A DNA stretch of 64,000 nucleotides from Thysanoteuthis rhombus (Eukaryota; Mollusca; Cephalopoda; Oegopsida; Thysanoteuthidae), in the NCBI GenBank assembly GCA_963457665.1, contig OY735215.1, forward strand, positions 27,565,097-27,629,096, given 5' to 3'. Under the pieces are notes generated by a model. The model was not told the origin of the DNA and ran no database searches. It saw nothing but the letters and a program-made list of their open reading frames with translations. The position numbers were made by a program, and so were the translations under genes. Positions 21,847-32,687 of the stretch are shown here, piece after piece (the first letter of the stretch is position 1; every line of letters begins with the position of its first letter).

Positions 21847-21934
21847 GTTGTGGCTTCCATTTTCTAGAGTTGTCTCTTGATACCATTTGTCTGCATGGTC
21901 GAACCCCATCCGTTTGCTCAGTTCCCAGAGTATT
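21847..21934 (-). mobile_element. restriction-like-endonuclease LINE fragment
   Basis: The minus strand reads WELSKRMGFDHADKWYQ and TTLENGSHN. The plus-strand LINE at about 38,960-39,060 reads WELSQQMCFNHTEKWYQ and TALENGSHN. It is therefore part of the same family as the 38-41 kb cluster, between the zinc-knuckle and the endonuclease core. It is bounded by (GAA)n on one side and RTE copy 5 on the other. Confidence 0.7.
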
Positions 21935-21935
21935 T

Positions 21936-22014
21936 TTCTTCTTCTTCTTCTTCTTCTTCTTCTTCTTCTTCTTCTTCTTCTTCTTCTTCTTCTTCTTCTT
22001 CTTCTTCTTCTTCT
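21936..22014. repeat. (TTC)n microsatellite
   Basis: About 26 TTC units. The poly-Ser and poly-Arg frames across it are artefacts. Confidence 0.98.
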
Positions 22015-22015
22015 C

Positions 22016-22262
22016 ATTACTGTGGTTACTGCTGGAGGTTGAGTGACACCAAGTCTCCTCAAGTCTCCGGCGCTTCTCTCCTCATTCTCATAGACAACAG
22101 CAATATGGTGGTTTACAGTTTCACACCAGTTACCCGGTGGTCATCGCTGAAGGCTGAGTGACAATAAGTCTCCTCTGGTCTTCAGCCCACATCTCATCTC
22201 ACCCTTACCTATCACGCCAGTGCTGTGGTTCACATCTCCACTTCCATTTTCCTCCCTCTGTT
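22016..22262 (-). repeat. LINE 3' UTR tandem units (two)
   Basis: On the minus strand, GTGAACCACAGCACTGG and GTAAACCACCATATTGC open two units about 117 bp apart. Each runs through GACTTATTGTCACTCAGCC-like sequence to GATGACCACCGGGTAAC-like sequence. The same unit pair occurs at 41.46-41.69 kb after a LINE copy. (TTA)n follows, matching the AAT-type tail of that family. Confidence 0.65.
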
Positions 22263-22287
22263 AGACCACTGTTAACATTATCATTAT

Positions 22288-22325
22288 AATTATTATTATT
22301 ATAATTATAATTATTATTATTATTA

Positions 22326-22359
<34 letters not shown>

Positions 22360-22372
22360 CATTATTATTATC
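22288..22372. repeat. (TTA)n microsatellite
   Basis: TTA/ATT repeats with ATC variants. It probably began as the tail of the adjacent minus-strand LINE 3' UTR. Confidence 0.93.
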
Positions 22373-23110
22373 ATTGCTCAGTCTGACATGAAATTGAAAT
22401 AATGAATATCTTTGAGCAAGAGTCTAGCTTAACCAACAAAAAATATCAACCTCACCAGAAGAGAAAATAATTCTAATTGATCGCATCCACAACAAATAGT
22501 TCTTTTAATGAGCTGGTATATTGTATTGAGTCTCACTAAACCGATCGCTATGATTGTAAATCTTTTTTTTTTTTTTCGTTCCACATCTAACCCCCGTCAC
22601 AAATGATCGTTTATTCGCAGGGTAGTAATCATGACTTTGAGACACCAACAAAACTTGAGCCTTGAAGAAGCTGGTAACCTGAAGGGCGGACAGCTTGGAA
22701 AGACACCAATCGCCATTTTGACAGAAGGCGAATGATTTTTACGACTTGGGACAGGAATGTCCAAATTAGATCAAGCATTGTTTTTTCGAAAGCATCCAGA
22801 TCTAGGCCATACAATCAGCTTATTTAACTATCGTTTTTGGTTTGAATCTATTAAAGCAATTTCTAAAATCAATATCCATTTTTCTCTTGTTATTTTTATC
22901 GTGAAATTAGTTCTACATTTTGGATCAATTTCTTAATTAATAAACATTGAATTGCACTTAATAAAGTTAACCATCTTGTTGTTCTTTTTGTTCATCCCGG
23001 TCTCGTTCATCTCCACCGCCTTTTTCTATCCCTCCCCCGTCATCACCGTCTTTTAAAAATATTTTTCCCTTCAACTTTTTCATCTTTTAGTCTTTCTCTT
23101 ATCCGCACCC
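22373..23110. other. unassigned sequence
   Basis: No gene recognised. The part after about 22,990 is pyrimidine-rich on the plus strand. Confidence 0.4.
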
Positions 23111-23366
23111 TTCTTCTTCTTCTTCTTCTTCTTCTTCTTCTTCTTCTTCTTCTTCTACTACTACCACTACTACATTTCTCCTTTTCCATTTTCTCCTTTT
23201 TCATCTACTTTCTTCTCTGCCTCTAATTTTCCCTTTAAAACTCGTCTTCTTTTTATCCTTCTTCAGCCTCTTTTTTTTTACTCTCCCTTCTTCTTCTTCT
23301 TCTTCTTCTTCTTCTTCTTCTTCTTCTTCTTCTTCTTCTTCTTCTTCTTCTTCTTCTTCTTCTTCT
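23111..23366. repeat. two (TTC)n arrays in a pyrimidine-rich stretch
   Basis: TTC at 23,111-23,157 (followed by ACTACTACC) and at 23,288-23,366, with CT-rich sequence between. Confidence 0.96.
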
Positions 23367-23574
23367 CTGGCTAAAATCCATTCAGATTTAAAAAAAAATT
23401 TCCTGGCTCATAGGTTGTTCGTTTCAGTATTAAGCGTTTCCTTTTCTCTCTTTATGTTAACCCATTGTCAGTTTTAAAGCTTCGTTAATGACATTAACCA
23501 AGTCATACATTTATAAAACAGGCAATTGGAAGCATCACATTCGAAAATGAACGCACTAATTTGAATCCTTTTTG

Positions 23575-23576
<2 letters not shown>

Positions 23577-23607
<31 letters not shown>

Positions 23608-23683
23608 ACACTGTTATTATTATTTCTATTATTATTATCAGTAGTAGTAGTATCGTTGTTGTTGTTGTTGTTGTTGTTGTTGG
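23577..23683. repeat. (CTA)n, (GTA)n and (GTT)n triplet repeats
   Basis: CTA repeats at 23,577-23,609, a mixed ATT-rich middle, GTA near 23,640-23,652 and GTT at 23,656-23,683. Several different trinucleotide repeats are packed within about 110 bp. Confidence 0.93.
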
Positions 23684-24410
23684 CCGTGATTTCATTTTAT
23701 GTAAGTCATCTACCGGGTCTCAACAAGAGACCTAAGGCTGACAACATTGCAAGTTTTGACAGTCTGGGTTTTAGAGAGAGAAAAAAGGTGGAGAGGTGAC
23801 AGGGCTTCGACATGTACAAACAGTACAATCCTTTCCCAAACATACTTCTATATACTCATAAAGTGATGTATGCTACTCGTAGCATATACTATCACATCGA
23901 CAAGAATCTTCTAATTATGTGCGCGATGGAGGTAAGAGCTATTTTCTGTACTTCTCATATACTGGATTTTCCGGAAGTTGTGGTTATCACTGATATTATG
24001 ATATATGAATTGTTCGAAGGGCAAAGATGTATTTAGAAAACGAGATGACAGATAATAACCTATTTCGATAGATACAAACATAGATTGCACGGATTAGATC
24101 GATGGGTGGTGATTAATTGTCAAAATCAACGGGGAAGAGATAATGACTGACAACACGTTCAAAGCTGTCATCTTTCCTCTGCCTGTGGAGGAACCGCTTA
24201 CAGTATGAAGTAAAGTGCGACGAATGGGATATTGAATTGTACCCAATATACAAATTCATCAATTCATATTATTGGCTAATATCTTCTTAAATTCCGTCAA
24301 GAAAGTAAATCATTTCTCTACTTTAGACTGTTTCGAATTTATATTCATTCATTAAACTTGGATTATTTCGGGGGGGGGGGATATGTTGCACCAGTCTTTC
24401 AATTGGGAAG
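23684..24410. other. unassigned sequence with a small hairpin
   Basis: No gene recognised. TATGCTAC and GTAGCATA (about 23,868-23,885) form a short perfect hairpin with a 2 nt loop. A run of ten G lies at 24,371-24,380. Confidence 0.4.
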
Positions 24411-24414
24411 GGCT

Positions 24415-24610
24415 CGCCTGTTCCGCCATTCAACGTTCGAGTCCTGGCTTTTCTACGGGGCTGTTACTGTTGTTTGAGAATATGCAACCATAAGTTTATC
24501 TAACTCTGGCATAAGGTGACATTGCCGGAGTGCCCAGAGAGGGTTGGTGTATACTATGCTCTAGCAAATTAGTCCAAGAGATTGGCTTGGTAACCATTGC
24601 GCTACAGGAG
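24415..24610 (+). repeat. possible tRNA-derived SINE
   Basis: CAACGTTCGAGTCCTGGC is a good B box. The upstream part is too degenerate to define an A box. The body continues through GGTGACATTGCCGGAGTGCC. A second tRNA-like stretch, CTTGGTAACCATTGCGCTAC, lies near 24,588-24,607. Confidence 0.4.
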
Positions 24611-24764
24611 GCACCCTATTCAAGAGCTTATATATGACTGTTTTTTTTGTTTTTGTTTTTTGTTTTTATCGACAGGCTTTAATCTGACACGACTGACAAT
24701 GGATTTAGCAGCCGTCATTTATCTACTGCTATTTATGAGAGTAAAACACGAGTGCTCGTGATAT

Positions 24765-24990
24765 TCATCTGTTCTTTTATTTGTTTATATCCGGGTCATA
24801 CCAGTAACCAAACTGAGGTCAATGTGACTGGAGAAGGGATCATAGCACAAAGCTGCATACATGCCTTTCTAAAGACCTATACAAAAGTAATATAAGCAGA
24901 CCTAGCCCGGAATTCGAACTCGGCACTCTGATACCGTTTTTTTTTCTCTAGCCGATAGCTTTTGCGCTTACATGATAGGGTTCTGTGTGA
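24765..24990 (-). repeat. tRNA-derived SINE, family H, copy 2
   Basis: The minus strand has TAAGCGCAAAAGCTATCGGC (degenerate A-box region), GCCGAGTTCGAATTCCGGGC (strong B box) and TAGAAAGGCATGTATGCAGC. It is interrupted by a short A run between the boxes. The order is the same as at 9.9-10.1 kb. Confidence 0.55.
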
Positions 24991-25500
24991 AAGTTTATGA
25001 AACTTGACATGTAGGCAACTGAGAACGCTCATTTCCAATCGCATGGCTTCCAACTGCCTCTCTTGATGTCCAAGTGTTCCAACGGTCAATAATCCGATAT
25101 TTATTTCATTAGATCTTGTTATGCTTCACTATGGAACGACAAACCTACGTAAGCAGAACGGTCCACGCTTCTTTTTTTTTTCTTCTTCTTCAAATATTCT
25201 ATCAGATTTTGTTCAATTTTCTTCAATTAAGCATCTGTGAAATCCGTTTTTGAGAACAAGTGGAATTGATATTTCCTGTACTTGATGATTCGGTGAAAAC
25301 GAAGACGACGATTGGCAATCGTTATTAGAGACTCGGAAAACAGAATTTGGAAAGTGAGTCATGGTTAAGTCATAAATTCTAATGCCATTTACTGTCATAA
25401 ATTGAATCTTTTGAACTGGTTTTTTCTCGTCATTGTTATCCTCATCGAAATACTTCGATTCTGAAGCATTATGATATTTTCCGACCTCCGGGGGCAGGCT
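24991..25500. other. unassigned sequence
   Basis: No gene or family recognised. Confidence 0.4.
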
Positions 25501-25505
25501 CGAGG

Positions 25506-25872
25506 ATCATCATCATCACCAGTCTTTGAACGCCCGACGTTGGACATAGACCTTACCCAGGATCTGCCACATTCCCCTATCAAGGGCGTTGCAGAGCCAG
25601 TATTTTCTGAATCTGTCCAGTTCATCTCTCCATCTTGTGTTCTGTCGGCCTCGGTTACGCATGTGATCTCTGGGGATCCATGTTTTGAGTCATGATCTCC
25701 ATCGGTTGTCTGTCATTCTAGCAGCATGACCCGCCATTTGAGTTTTTTTAAATAGTTTCTATGATGTCACGAAGACCTGTTTTCTTCCTTATATACTGTG
25801 TTGTCTTGCGATCTCTCCATGTGAGGTTGAGCATGATTCCCTCATGCACACGTTGCATGCTTCTCAGTTCGA
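25506..25872 (-). mobile_element. RTE-like LINE 3' end, copy 6
   Basis: An ATGATG-type tail (minus strand) at 25,506-25,520, then the terminal block and C-terminal region up to the LRSMQR-equivalent, where it stops at about 25,872. A minus-strand frame reads NWTDSENTGSATPLIGE and SWVRSMSNVGRSKT, another frame of the same region. About 120 bp shorter than copy 1. Confidence 0.78.
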
Positions 25873-26905
25873 CAGCGGTCGAAATATCGTGATGAAGACG
25901 ACAAACACAAAGAAAGTCCACCCCCTAAATTATTTTACTATACTTTTGTTAGTTCTTTAGTCCCCAATGTTATGATATTTGGAAAACTGTAATAGACTGC
26001 TCCTTGTGACACTGAACACTGTTACCAGTGTACCAATTTGAACCCGATCGATGCTATGGTAAACAACCTTTGGCACTTGAACCGTAACTCCATTCCTCTA
26101 CTATGTGTCACTCACCACGACTTTGTCACTCACTGCAATTTTGATTCGAATTTCCAAATCGACCATCGACGTCATTCGACACCGGGGCCTCCAGCCGAAG
26201 AGAAGTGACAGGAAGTTATAACACAGTTGTGATGAAAGTAGTCTTCGTGCAAGATTGAGAAAAAAAGTAAGCTATGTTAGACTTCTTGCCTATAATCCAA
26301 TACATCCATATGAAAAGAGACGTCAGATACTACAAAATGACTCTTTACCTATATTTTCCAAGAGAGAAAAAAATGATAATTTAGATATATAGAGTTTTGG
26401 TTACTTATATCCGAACGCCTCACAGTAATAACCGTGTTATTCACCTCCGGCAATATTCCTAATGTACGCAAATTGTGAGGTTCTGCGCTATACATTTTTG
26501 ACAGGGGACCGATAGAAATAAATTAATGTAATAGAATAATCTTATTACCACAGCTATGGTCGAATACACAGTTGTATTTCTGAACTTTAAAGGCTATGTT
26601 TTCACTTTTGTTTTTTGCATTTTTTTTTTATTGCAGTGTTCTCATCTAAAACCATTTTAAGCTGATATATACTACTTTAAGTTGATGGCGAAGAACAGCA
26701 ATAGATCTTGCCCCAACTTAGAATCTATTTGAGCTTGAAAATGGCTAGTTGTTTAGCTGAAAGCATTCTGTATGATACCACTTCTGGACAAACGTTACCC
26801 TGTATTGATCTAAACGTAAATTCTCTTGAGCAGGAACAAGAAAAAATGTAATAAAATCAATGAGATGTTCCTTTTTCCGTGTATTTAACCAGACATAATG
26901 TACAC
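25873..26905. other. unassigned sequence
   Basis: No gene recognised. The stretch at 25,980-26,220 is less AT-rich, but no frame or RNA stands out. Confidence 0.4.
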
Positions 26906-26909
26906 AAAC

Positions 26910-26910
<1 letters not shown>

Positions 26911-26965
<55 letters not shown>

Positions 26966-26981
26966 TATATATATGTATTCT

Positions 26982-27014
<33 letters not shown>
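26911..27014. repeat. (TA)n microsatellite
   Basis: Interrupted TA repeats with CATATA and TGTATTC variants. Confidence 0.95.
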
Positions 27015-27024
27015 TAATTCATTG

Positions 27025-27333
27025 ATAATTGAGTCATCCACGGACAACTGTTTCGTAGTATTACGACTCTTCAGTGTTGCTATAGACTAGATATTCACTC
27101 CAGTGCTGCTACGCGGGATTGAAATCTTCATGCCAGACACTGAGTTTGGTATCGAACCCCCACCCTATATAGAACTGGACAGTCAGTACAGTAGGACCGG
27201 ATTAAGTGATATGTTAATTACGGATAAATCACCATCTGCCAATGCCCAATTCCAGTTAGAGGAGCGTTGCTATATAGTCTATAGCCACAATGAAGAGTTG
27301 TAATACAACGAAACAGCTGCCTGTGGATGACAC

Positions 27334-27338
<5 letters not shown>
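27025..27338. repeat. family D repeats, copies 2 and 3, inverted pair
   Basis: A minus-orientation copy starts GAGTCATCCACGGACAACTG (27,030) and ends at GAGGAGCGTTGC (27,271). It is followed directly by the last ~62 bp of a plus-orientation copy (TATAGTCTATAGCCACAATG to GGATGACAC at 27,336). The two ends are complementary over about 59 bp with roughly eight mismatches, so the locus can fold back. TA tracts flank both sides. Confidence 0.6.

Positions 27339-27386
<48 letters not shown>
27335..27386. repeat. (TA)n microsatellite
   Basis: TA repeats with one TGTA interruption. Confidence 0.96.
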
Positions 27387-27388
<2 letters not shown>

Positions 27389-27904
27389 TGCAGGCTGTAA
27401 GACATTTGATAGGAAAAAAAACCCTGTTTTTCTGTTGAGTTCCTCTATATTCTCACGCTTACTTTGAGGCTTAATAGTTCTCTACTTCAAAGTTGGTGGT
27501 AGCGTAAATAATCCGAGGTTTCACTTAAAAGAAACGGGAGAGTCTATTGTTTCAAATGATGGATAGGAGATGTTTCATCAGCCGAATTGTTACAGACAGA
27601 GGAACAAATCAATATCCATTATATAAGTAGATACAGTTCAATTGTTCTCATAAAGAAAGCGATTCAAGCATTTACTAAAGAAACATCACTGATCGATACA
27701 CGCTGATTACAAGCTATGGTAGACACTAATCGGTACCCTCACTTTTCAAAGCATTGAACCAGGGTTTATGAACCGAAGCTGAGAGATCTACAAAGTGGTC
27801 AACTGAATGAACCTAACAGAATGCTCTTAACTTCACAGAAGTCAATGTTGAGCGGAGGTCAATTTTAATAGACAACAAGAAAATGGTGTTCGCCTGAAGC
27901 AATC

Positions 27905-28386
27905 ATTTTAAGATGGCTTTTTTTTTCTTCCTATGTCTGGAGAATGAACATTGTGGTTCATCTCGAACAAAGATGGCCGACGAGATTTGTGTTAGTGCCC
28001 TTAAGTCACTAGCAGAACATGGTAGCTGGAAAATTGGCCTGCTATACATGGACAAATTCTATCAAATGGAGTCACTTCAAGTTTGTCATATTGCGCCCTC
28101 TAACGGAAGACAGGTGAAAGGTGAAGAAAAGGGGAAAAGGTCGAGGTGTGTTTGTATTCACGATGCAAGGCATATTGACGAGTTAACCTGTTTCCGCTTA
28201 AGTTATTATTTTGCTGCAGGGTTTCTGGTTGTGTAACTGGCACTAGATGGCGGGGTTGTCGGGGCTGGAGATGGTCGGAGGTGAAAAGAAACATTACAAG
28301 CCTGATTGCTGCACGGTCTAATTCCACTCCTACTTGTATTACTGCAACTTTTGTACTGAATATAGAATAAATTGAAAAAAAAAATT
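27905..28386 (+). other. possible retroposed transcript or LTR fragment
   Basis: This stretch is less AT-rich than its surroundings. It holds GCGCCCTCTAACGG and CACTAGATGGCGGGG, wording I associate with invertebrate LTR or promoter regions. It ends with AATAAA at about 28,367-28,372, then an A run at 28,376-28,386, as in a polyadenylated copy. A 107-codon frame begins near 27,913 but shows no domain. I cannot decide between solo LTR, retroposon and chance. 27,387-27,900 shows nothing. Confidence 0.3.
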
Positions 28387-28461
28387 TTTTTTGATGTGTT
28401 TATTTATCAAAATGGAATAAGCCCGTGCGTATCTTCATGATACGTTTTCATTAATATCTAA

Positions 28462-28560
28462 ATATTGTTAGCTCAGTTAGCGAGACAGACTGATGACAAT
28501 CGGTTGATCGTAAGTTAGAATTATGGGAGGATAATGCACGTTTTACATATCGGTTTACTA
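28462..28560 (+). repeat. possible tRNA-derived SINE head
   Basis: TTAGCTCAGTTAGCGAGACA is a clean A box. The B-box position has GTAAGTTAGAATTATGGG, which is degenerate. It does not close a tRNA fold. Confidence 0.45.
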
Positions 28561-28716
28561 TCCTCATTTTGATGAGGATCGTTCTTTTTGTTATTGTTGT
28601 TAAGATAGGAAAATAATCTCCAGATAGTTTGACAAAGGACGTTAATTGGAGAGAGACAGACGGAGAATGAAATAAAATAAAGTATATATTTAAGTATAAT
28701 CTAACATTGAATGAGA

Positions 28717-28718
<2 letters not shown>

Positions 28719-28768
<50 letters not shown>

Positions 28769-29062
28769 GAGTCATCCACAGACAGCTGTTGTGTTACAAC
28801 TCTTCTATGTGGCTATCGACTATCCATTATCCCATCCAGCACCACGAGGTAGGATTGAATACTTCGCTTCGGACCCAGAGGCTGGCATTTTACTCACACC
28901 CTACGTAGAAGTGGACGGTCAGTAAGACAGGATATTTCCTTACGCACAATTCCCCATCCACCACAGTGCTCTATTCCAGAGTTGGAAGAGCATTTGTAAA
29001 TAACTCATAATGAACGAGTTATCTTACTGAAAGAGTGCTCAACCTTGAATAAGGGAGCGTTG

Positions 29063-29129
<67 letters not shown>
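28719..29129. repeat. family D repeat, copy 4, between two (TA)n tracts
   Basis: TA at 28,719-28,765, a full-length minus-orientation family D copy at 28,766-29,062 (GAGTCATCCACAGACAGCTG to AAGGGAGCGTTG), then TA at 29,063-29,129. This is the clearest copy with both boundaries visible and gives a unit of about 297 bp. Confidence 0.7.
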
Positions 29130-29131
<2 letters not shown>

Positions 29132-29399
29132 CCATCTACCCAGCTTCTCTTTTCTATCTCTCTCCTTACATCTCTTTCTTTGCCTGTTCATAGCTATCAC
29201 TCTCTAGTTTCTGGTCTATCTCAGTAATTTCAGGTCTCTCAATCTGTCCCATTCTGTTTCTCTTCAGCTGTCTGCCCGAGTTTTTTCGTAATTATCTTCG
29301 TTCATTCATAATTATCGATCTATATCTCTATTTGGTTGGACAAAAGAATCGCCCCATGATATTAGTCGGACTTAAGAGCATTTAGTTTTAACTATCAAC

Positions 29400-29965
29400 A
29401 TTAAAAACAAACCTTGCTTGTATGTATTTGGACACCTATCAGCATGGATTGAATAATGCCAAATTGGTTCTTTCTGTTTATTGATTCTGAGATGGAAGCT
29501 GAAAGAAAAATGAGCATCATTCCTGGCATAGCAGGCTATGTTTCTATTTTGAAAAAGGGGAAGAATACAAAAAGTATAAACAGTTTATGGATGATCGAGC
29601 GTGTCTAAAGTGGTTTGCAAAGTTTTATATTTGTAGATTTCTCGTAGAATAATATTCTACAGTCGGGTAGACCAGTAGGAGTCAATATTTGATTTTTCGA
29701 ATTTCCGAGCCCAGTGTTGCCAATTTCAATATCATTTTTTTCTTTTTTTTTTAGATTTTTGAATTTAGGAGTCCACTGGTGTTACATTAGATATTTTTTT
29801 CTCCGCCGTATTCAGCAGATATCGCATCTTCAGATTACCATTTGTTCCGGACAGAATTCTTTCGATGAAAAAAAAAATCGATACTTTATAAGACTGCAAG
29901 AGAATAATTCTTCACTGAGAAATATGAAAAGACCTGATAGGATAGAATTATGAAGTTATCTGAAA
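29400..29965 (+). pseudogene. mariner transposase fossil (copy 2)
   Basis: N-terminal part: EEYKKYKQFMDDRACLKWFA then KFYICRFLVE (about 29,555-29,657), fitting the helix-turn-helix region that ends in WFAKFRSGDF in mariners. C-terminal part: PPYSADIASSDYHLFR (about 29,802-29,850), the YSPDLAPSDYHLF block with the third catalytic Asp kept. The middle of the gene is deleted, and frames change between blocks. It is the same subfamily as copy 1 at 0.6-1.1 kb. Confidence 0.72.
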
Positions 29966-30518
29966 GATGACAGGCGATATTAAGACAAGGAGGTCAATAT
30001 GCTGTTTGATGGAGTGAATGTGTTGAAAAAAGTATTTTATTTTTCTACCTAATTGACCAAACTATTCATGAATGTATTCAATAAGCAAAACTCTACTCAC
30101 GTGAACACTCATTAAGGTTCGAAATTGTGGTTGGAATTTTCGTGATAGTGATCGTCTGCTAGATTAGCTCGGTATCCATTACGTCACGACAAGACGTCAA
30201 GTCTCTTCACATTATCTCAGTCCGTCTACCTACCTCTGTACACAAATCACCAAGTTCATATCTATCTATCTATCTATCTATCTATCTGTCTATCTCATTC
30301 TGTCTATATTTGTCTCAATTTTTCTTCATTATGTATAAGTAACATGTATATTTGAACGATGCACAGAAATATAATGTAATATATGCATATTTATTAATCT
30401 TCCTTTATATACATGTAAATTGATTAAATACATACGATATATGATCTCTCCAATAAGTATTGAACACCATTGGAATATTTTTTCCGGAACAATTATGCTA
30501 TATATTACAACCCTCCCC

Positions 30519-30568
<50 letters not shown>

Positions 30569-30800
30569 CATATATATAAGTAAGTACAACAATAAGTTCG
30601 TCGCTTAATGGTGAAAAAGGATTTATTTTATAGAACATTTATTAATTTTTCAACATATTATCCTCCTATGTCAATGCCTTGACTTCTGTGGTGAATATTT
30701 ATGCCATAGATTGAACATTATACAGTTGAAATCTCAGACCAGTATTTAGCTAATAACAACATGTCAGACTACTGACCTATCGATGACCTCGCGTAAACAT
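29966..30800. other. unassigned sequence with small microsatellites
   Basis: No gene. It contains (TATC)n at about 30,260-30,292 and (CA)n(TA)n at 30,522-30,576. Confidence 0.5.
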
Positions 30801-30811
30801 ACATACATTCA

Positions 30812-31800
30812 TACGTACAAGATTCAATCAGAAAATACCGGACTACCTCATAAAAGCTTTATTGGAAAATATTTAATTTGAATTGAGATTATACCTTTCA
30901 AAATAGTCCCCGGCAACAGTTACACGTCGCTACCAAAGTCTTTCCAGATTCTAGAAGCTCTCTTTGTGGTCTTCGTCAGAAATCACATCTACCAGCAAAA
31001 TGTCGTTTGATCTCTGCTTTGTTTTCAAAACGGCGTGTTTTCATAAAAAAAATTTTTTCAACCTCTCCCCACCCATCCTACCCACTTATCAAGCTGTCTA
31101 ACTCCTCTCTCCTCTCCTTTTCTCCACTCCCTTAATGAACTACAAACATTCTTTCCCCTCTCTCTCATTTCCACACTTATGTTAAACTACCTAATATCCC
31201 GTTCTCCCCCATCTCTCCCTACCCAATCAAAAAAATACTTGACATTCTTTTCTCCATTCTTTATTTCCTAATAAAATTAGGAATATCTCAAATGAATTTT
31301 CCCTTATTCAATTTATAGTAATGCAATGATATTTTAGTTAGAATAAGTACTATTTTGATTAACTTAATTCATAGTAAAAATAAGTAATACATTTTCATAA
31401 AATAATTTTCAAATGAGGCCAAGTCAGCGAGTATAGTGGACGAGAAATGAGGGTGATTTTTGTCCGAAATTGTTGAACCCAAAAAGCATCTTTTCTGCGA
31501 TCACAACTTGTTTTTTTTTTCTTCTGGTTTTTGCAGCAACGCGTCGAGTATTAAATCCTTGGTTAAAATGACAAGAAATATAAGATATTTCTACATCTGC
31601 GACTTCTCTAACAGTCAGACGGTGATCAGCACGAATAATCTTGGCAAACTTTGCTGACATCTTCGTCAGTTTTGAAAGAGGAACGTCGGTCCGTTGTTTT
31701 GTCATCTTAAATGAAATTCTATCTTTTGGGTGAGTTTTAACCACTTGAAACACGGACTCGAAGCATCTTCTTCAAAGGTTTTACTTTCCCTTCATCCAAG
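30812..31800 (-). pseudogene. mariner transposase pseudogene (copy 3), split by family M insertion
   Basis: Minus strand, reading down from about 31,800: ECFEWF-like residues, RADHRLTVREVAD (31,570-31,640), TRRVAAK, then an internal deletion. PLYSLTWPHL near 31,408-31,440 is a damaged YSPDLAP block. Beyond the 343 bp insertion come MKTRRFENKAEIK (about 31,002-31,040) and DYFE near the C-terminus. ATACCGGACTACCTC at about 30,825-30,840 lies at the expected 3' end. It belongs to the mariner subfamily annotated in several animal genomes as GVQW-like proteins. Confidence 0.72.
31038..31402. mobile_element. family M element, copy 1, with 11 bp target duplication
   Basis: TTTTCATAAAA at 31,038-31,048 and again at 31,392-31,402 flanks a 343 bp segment. 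Removing one repeat and the segment rejoins the mariner frame on either side (NYF then MKTRRFENK). The segment is pyrimidine-rich on the plus strand in its first two thirds (CAACCTCTCCCCACCC) and AT-rich in the rest. It has no ORF, tRNA head or terminal inverted repeat. A second copy in opposite orientation lies at about 32,688-33,002. Confidence 0.8.
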
Positions 31801-31802
31801 GT

Positions 31803-32271
31803 TGGGAAAAATGGAATCCCTGCTCTCCAATCTGGTCCACCAATAAAATTGCAAAGTTAAAAAAAAATACGATAATAACTTATACTATAGAGATGCATTA
31901 ATGAGATCAACCATATACAATTAACAAAAGCCGTCTGCATGATTTCATGTATTTATTTTCGCTATCGCCTAAGCTGAGTTTGAGCTACATGAGTTGGAAA
32001 CACTAAGCCTTAAAAGTGCGTGCTGGTTCAACAAAGTTCAGTCACTATCCTGAGGTAGGATGAGGTCAAGTTCACTTAAGGTCAACACGAGGTCGCATGA
32101 GATCAAAAGGCTTCAAAATTCTCTCTGTGCAGAGTAGACAAATCAATACAGAATCTTAAATGCATTAAAATATGTATTACTGTTTATATCTTCGTAGTTT
32201 AAATACTGTTTGAAAATCAAACGTCAGTTTTAATGCATAATGATTTAGCTGTACTGTTTATATATATATGA

Positions 32272-32327
<56 letters not shown>

Positions 32328-32685
32328 AATTTTGTAAATCGGAGATAATTGTTATTGATTAGCAATTACATTAGGAACGAAATGAAATTGGCTTTGATAA
32401 AACTCATCAATCTCCCAGTATTGCTTTTCGATAACGCAATTGTTTTGTTGATGCTGTCAAGTCATTACCATACTATTAATACGTTTGTCACGATCTACAT
32501 CCGTTAAGCTCTCATGGGTCAATTCGTCAAAAACTGACCACTCATAAGAGGAGATTGGGGAACGTACAAATTATCTAAATGAAGCAGACGACAGATGAGT
32601 TTGCTTCTTACGGAATTACAAGTTTGTTATAAATCTGGGTTTAGATTCGGTTTTGCAAACCAGAGAATTATTTCATGGAAATGTA
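31803..32685. other. unassigned sequence with (TA)n
   Basis: No gene. (TA)n lies at 32,258-32,322. Confidence 0.5.
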
Positions 32686-32687
32686 TC

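Noticed and set aside
21751..22161. Arg-rich minus-strand and Ser-rich plus-strand frames
   Set aside because: Both are the (TTC)n microsatellite; only the flanking LINE pieces are meaningful.
23861..23895. Hairpin as a terminator or microRNA precursor
   Set aside because: The perfect stem is only 8 bp with a 2 nt loop, too short for either call.
27913..28236. 107-codon frame with a good start context
   Set aside because: No recognised domain; a second ATG in good context and a shadow frame on the other strand make it weak.
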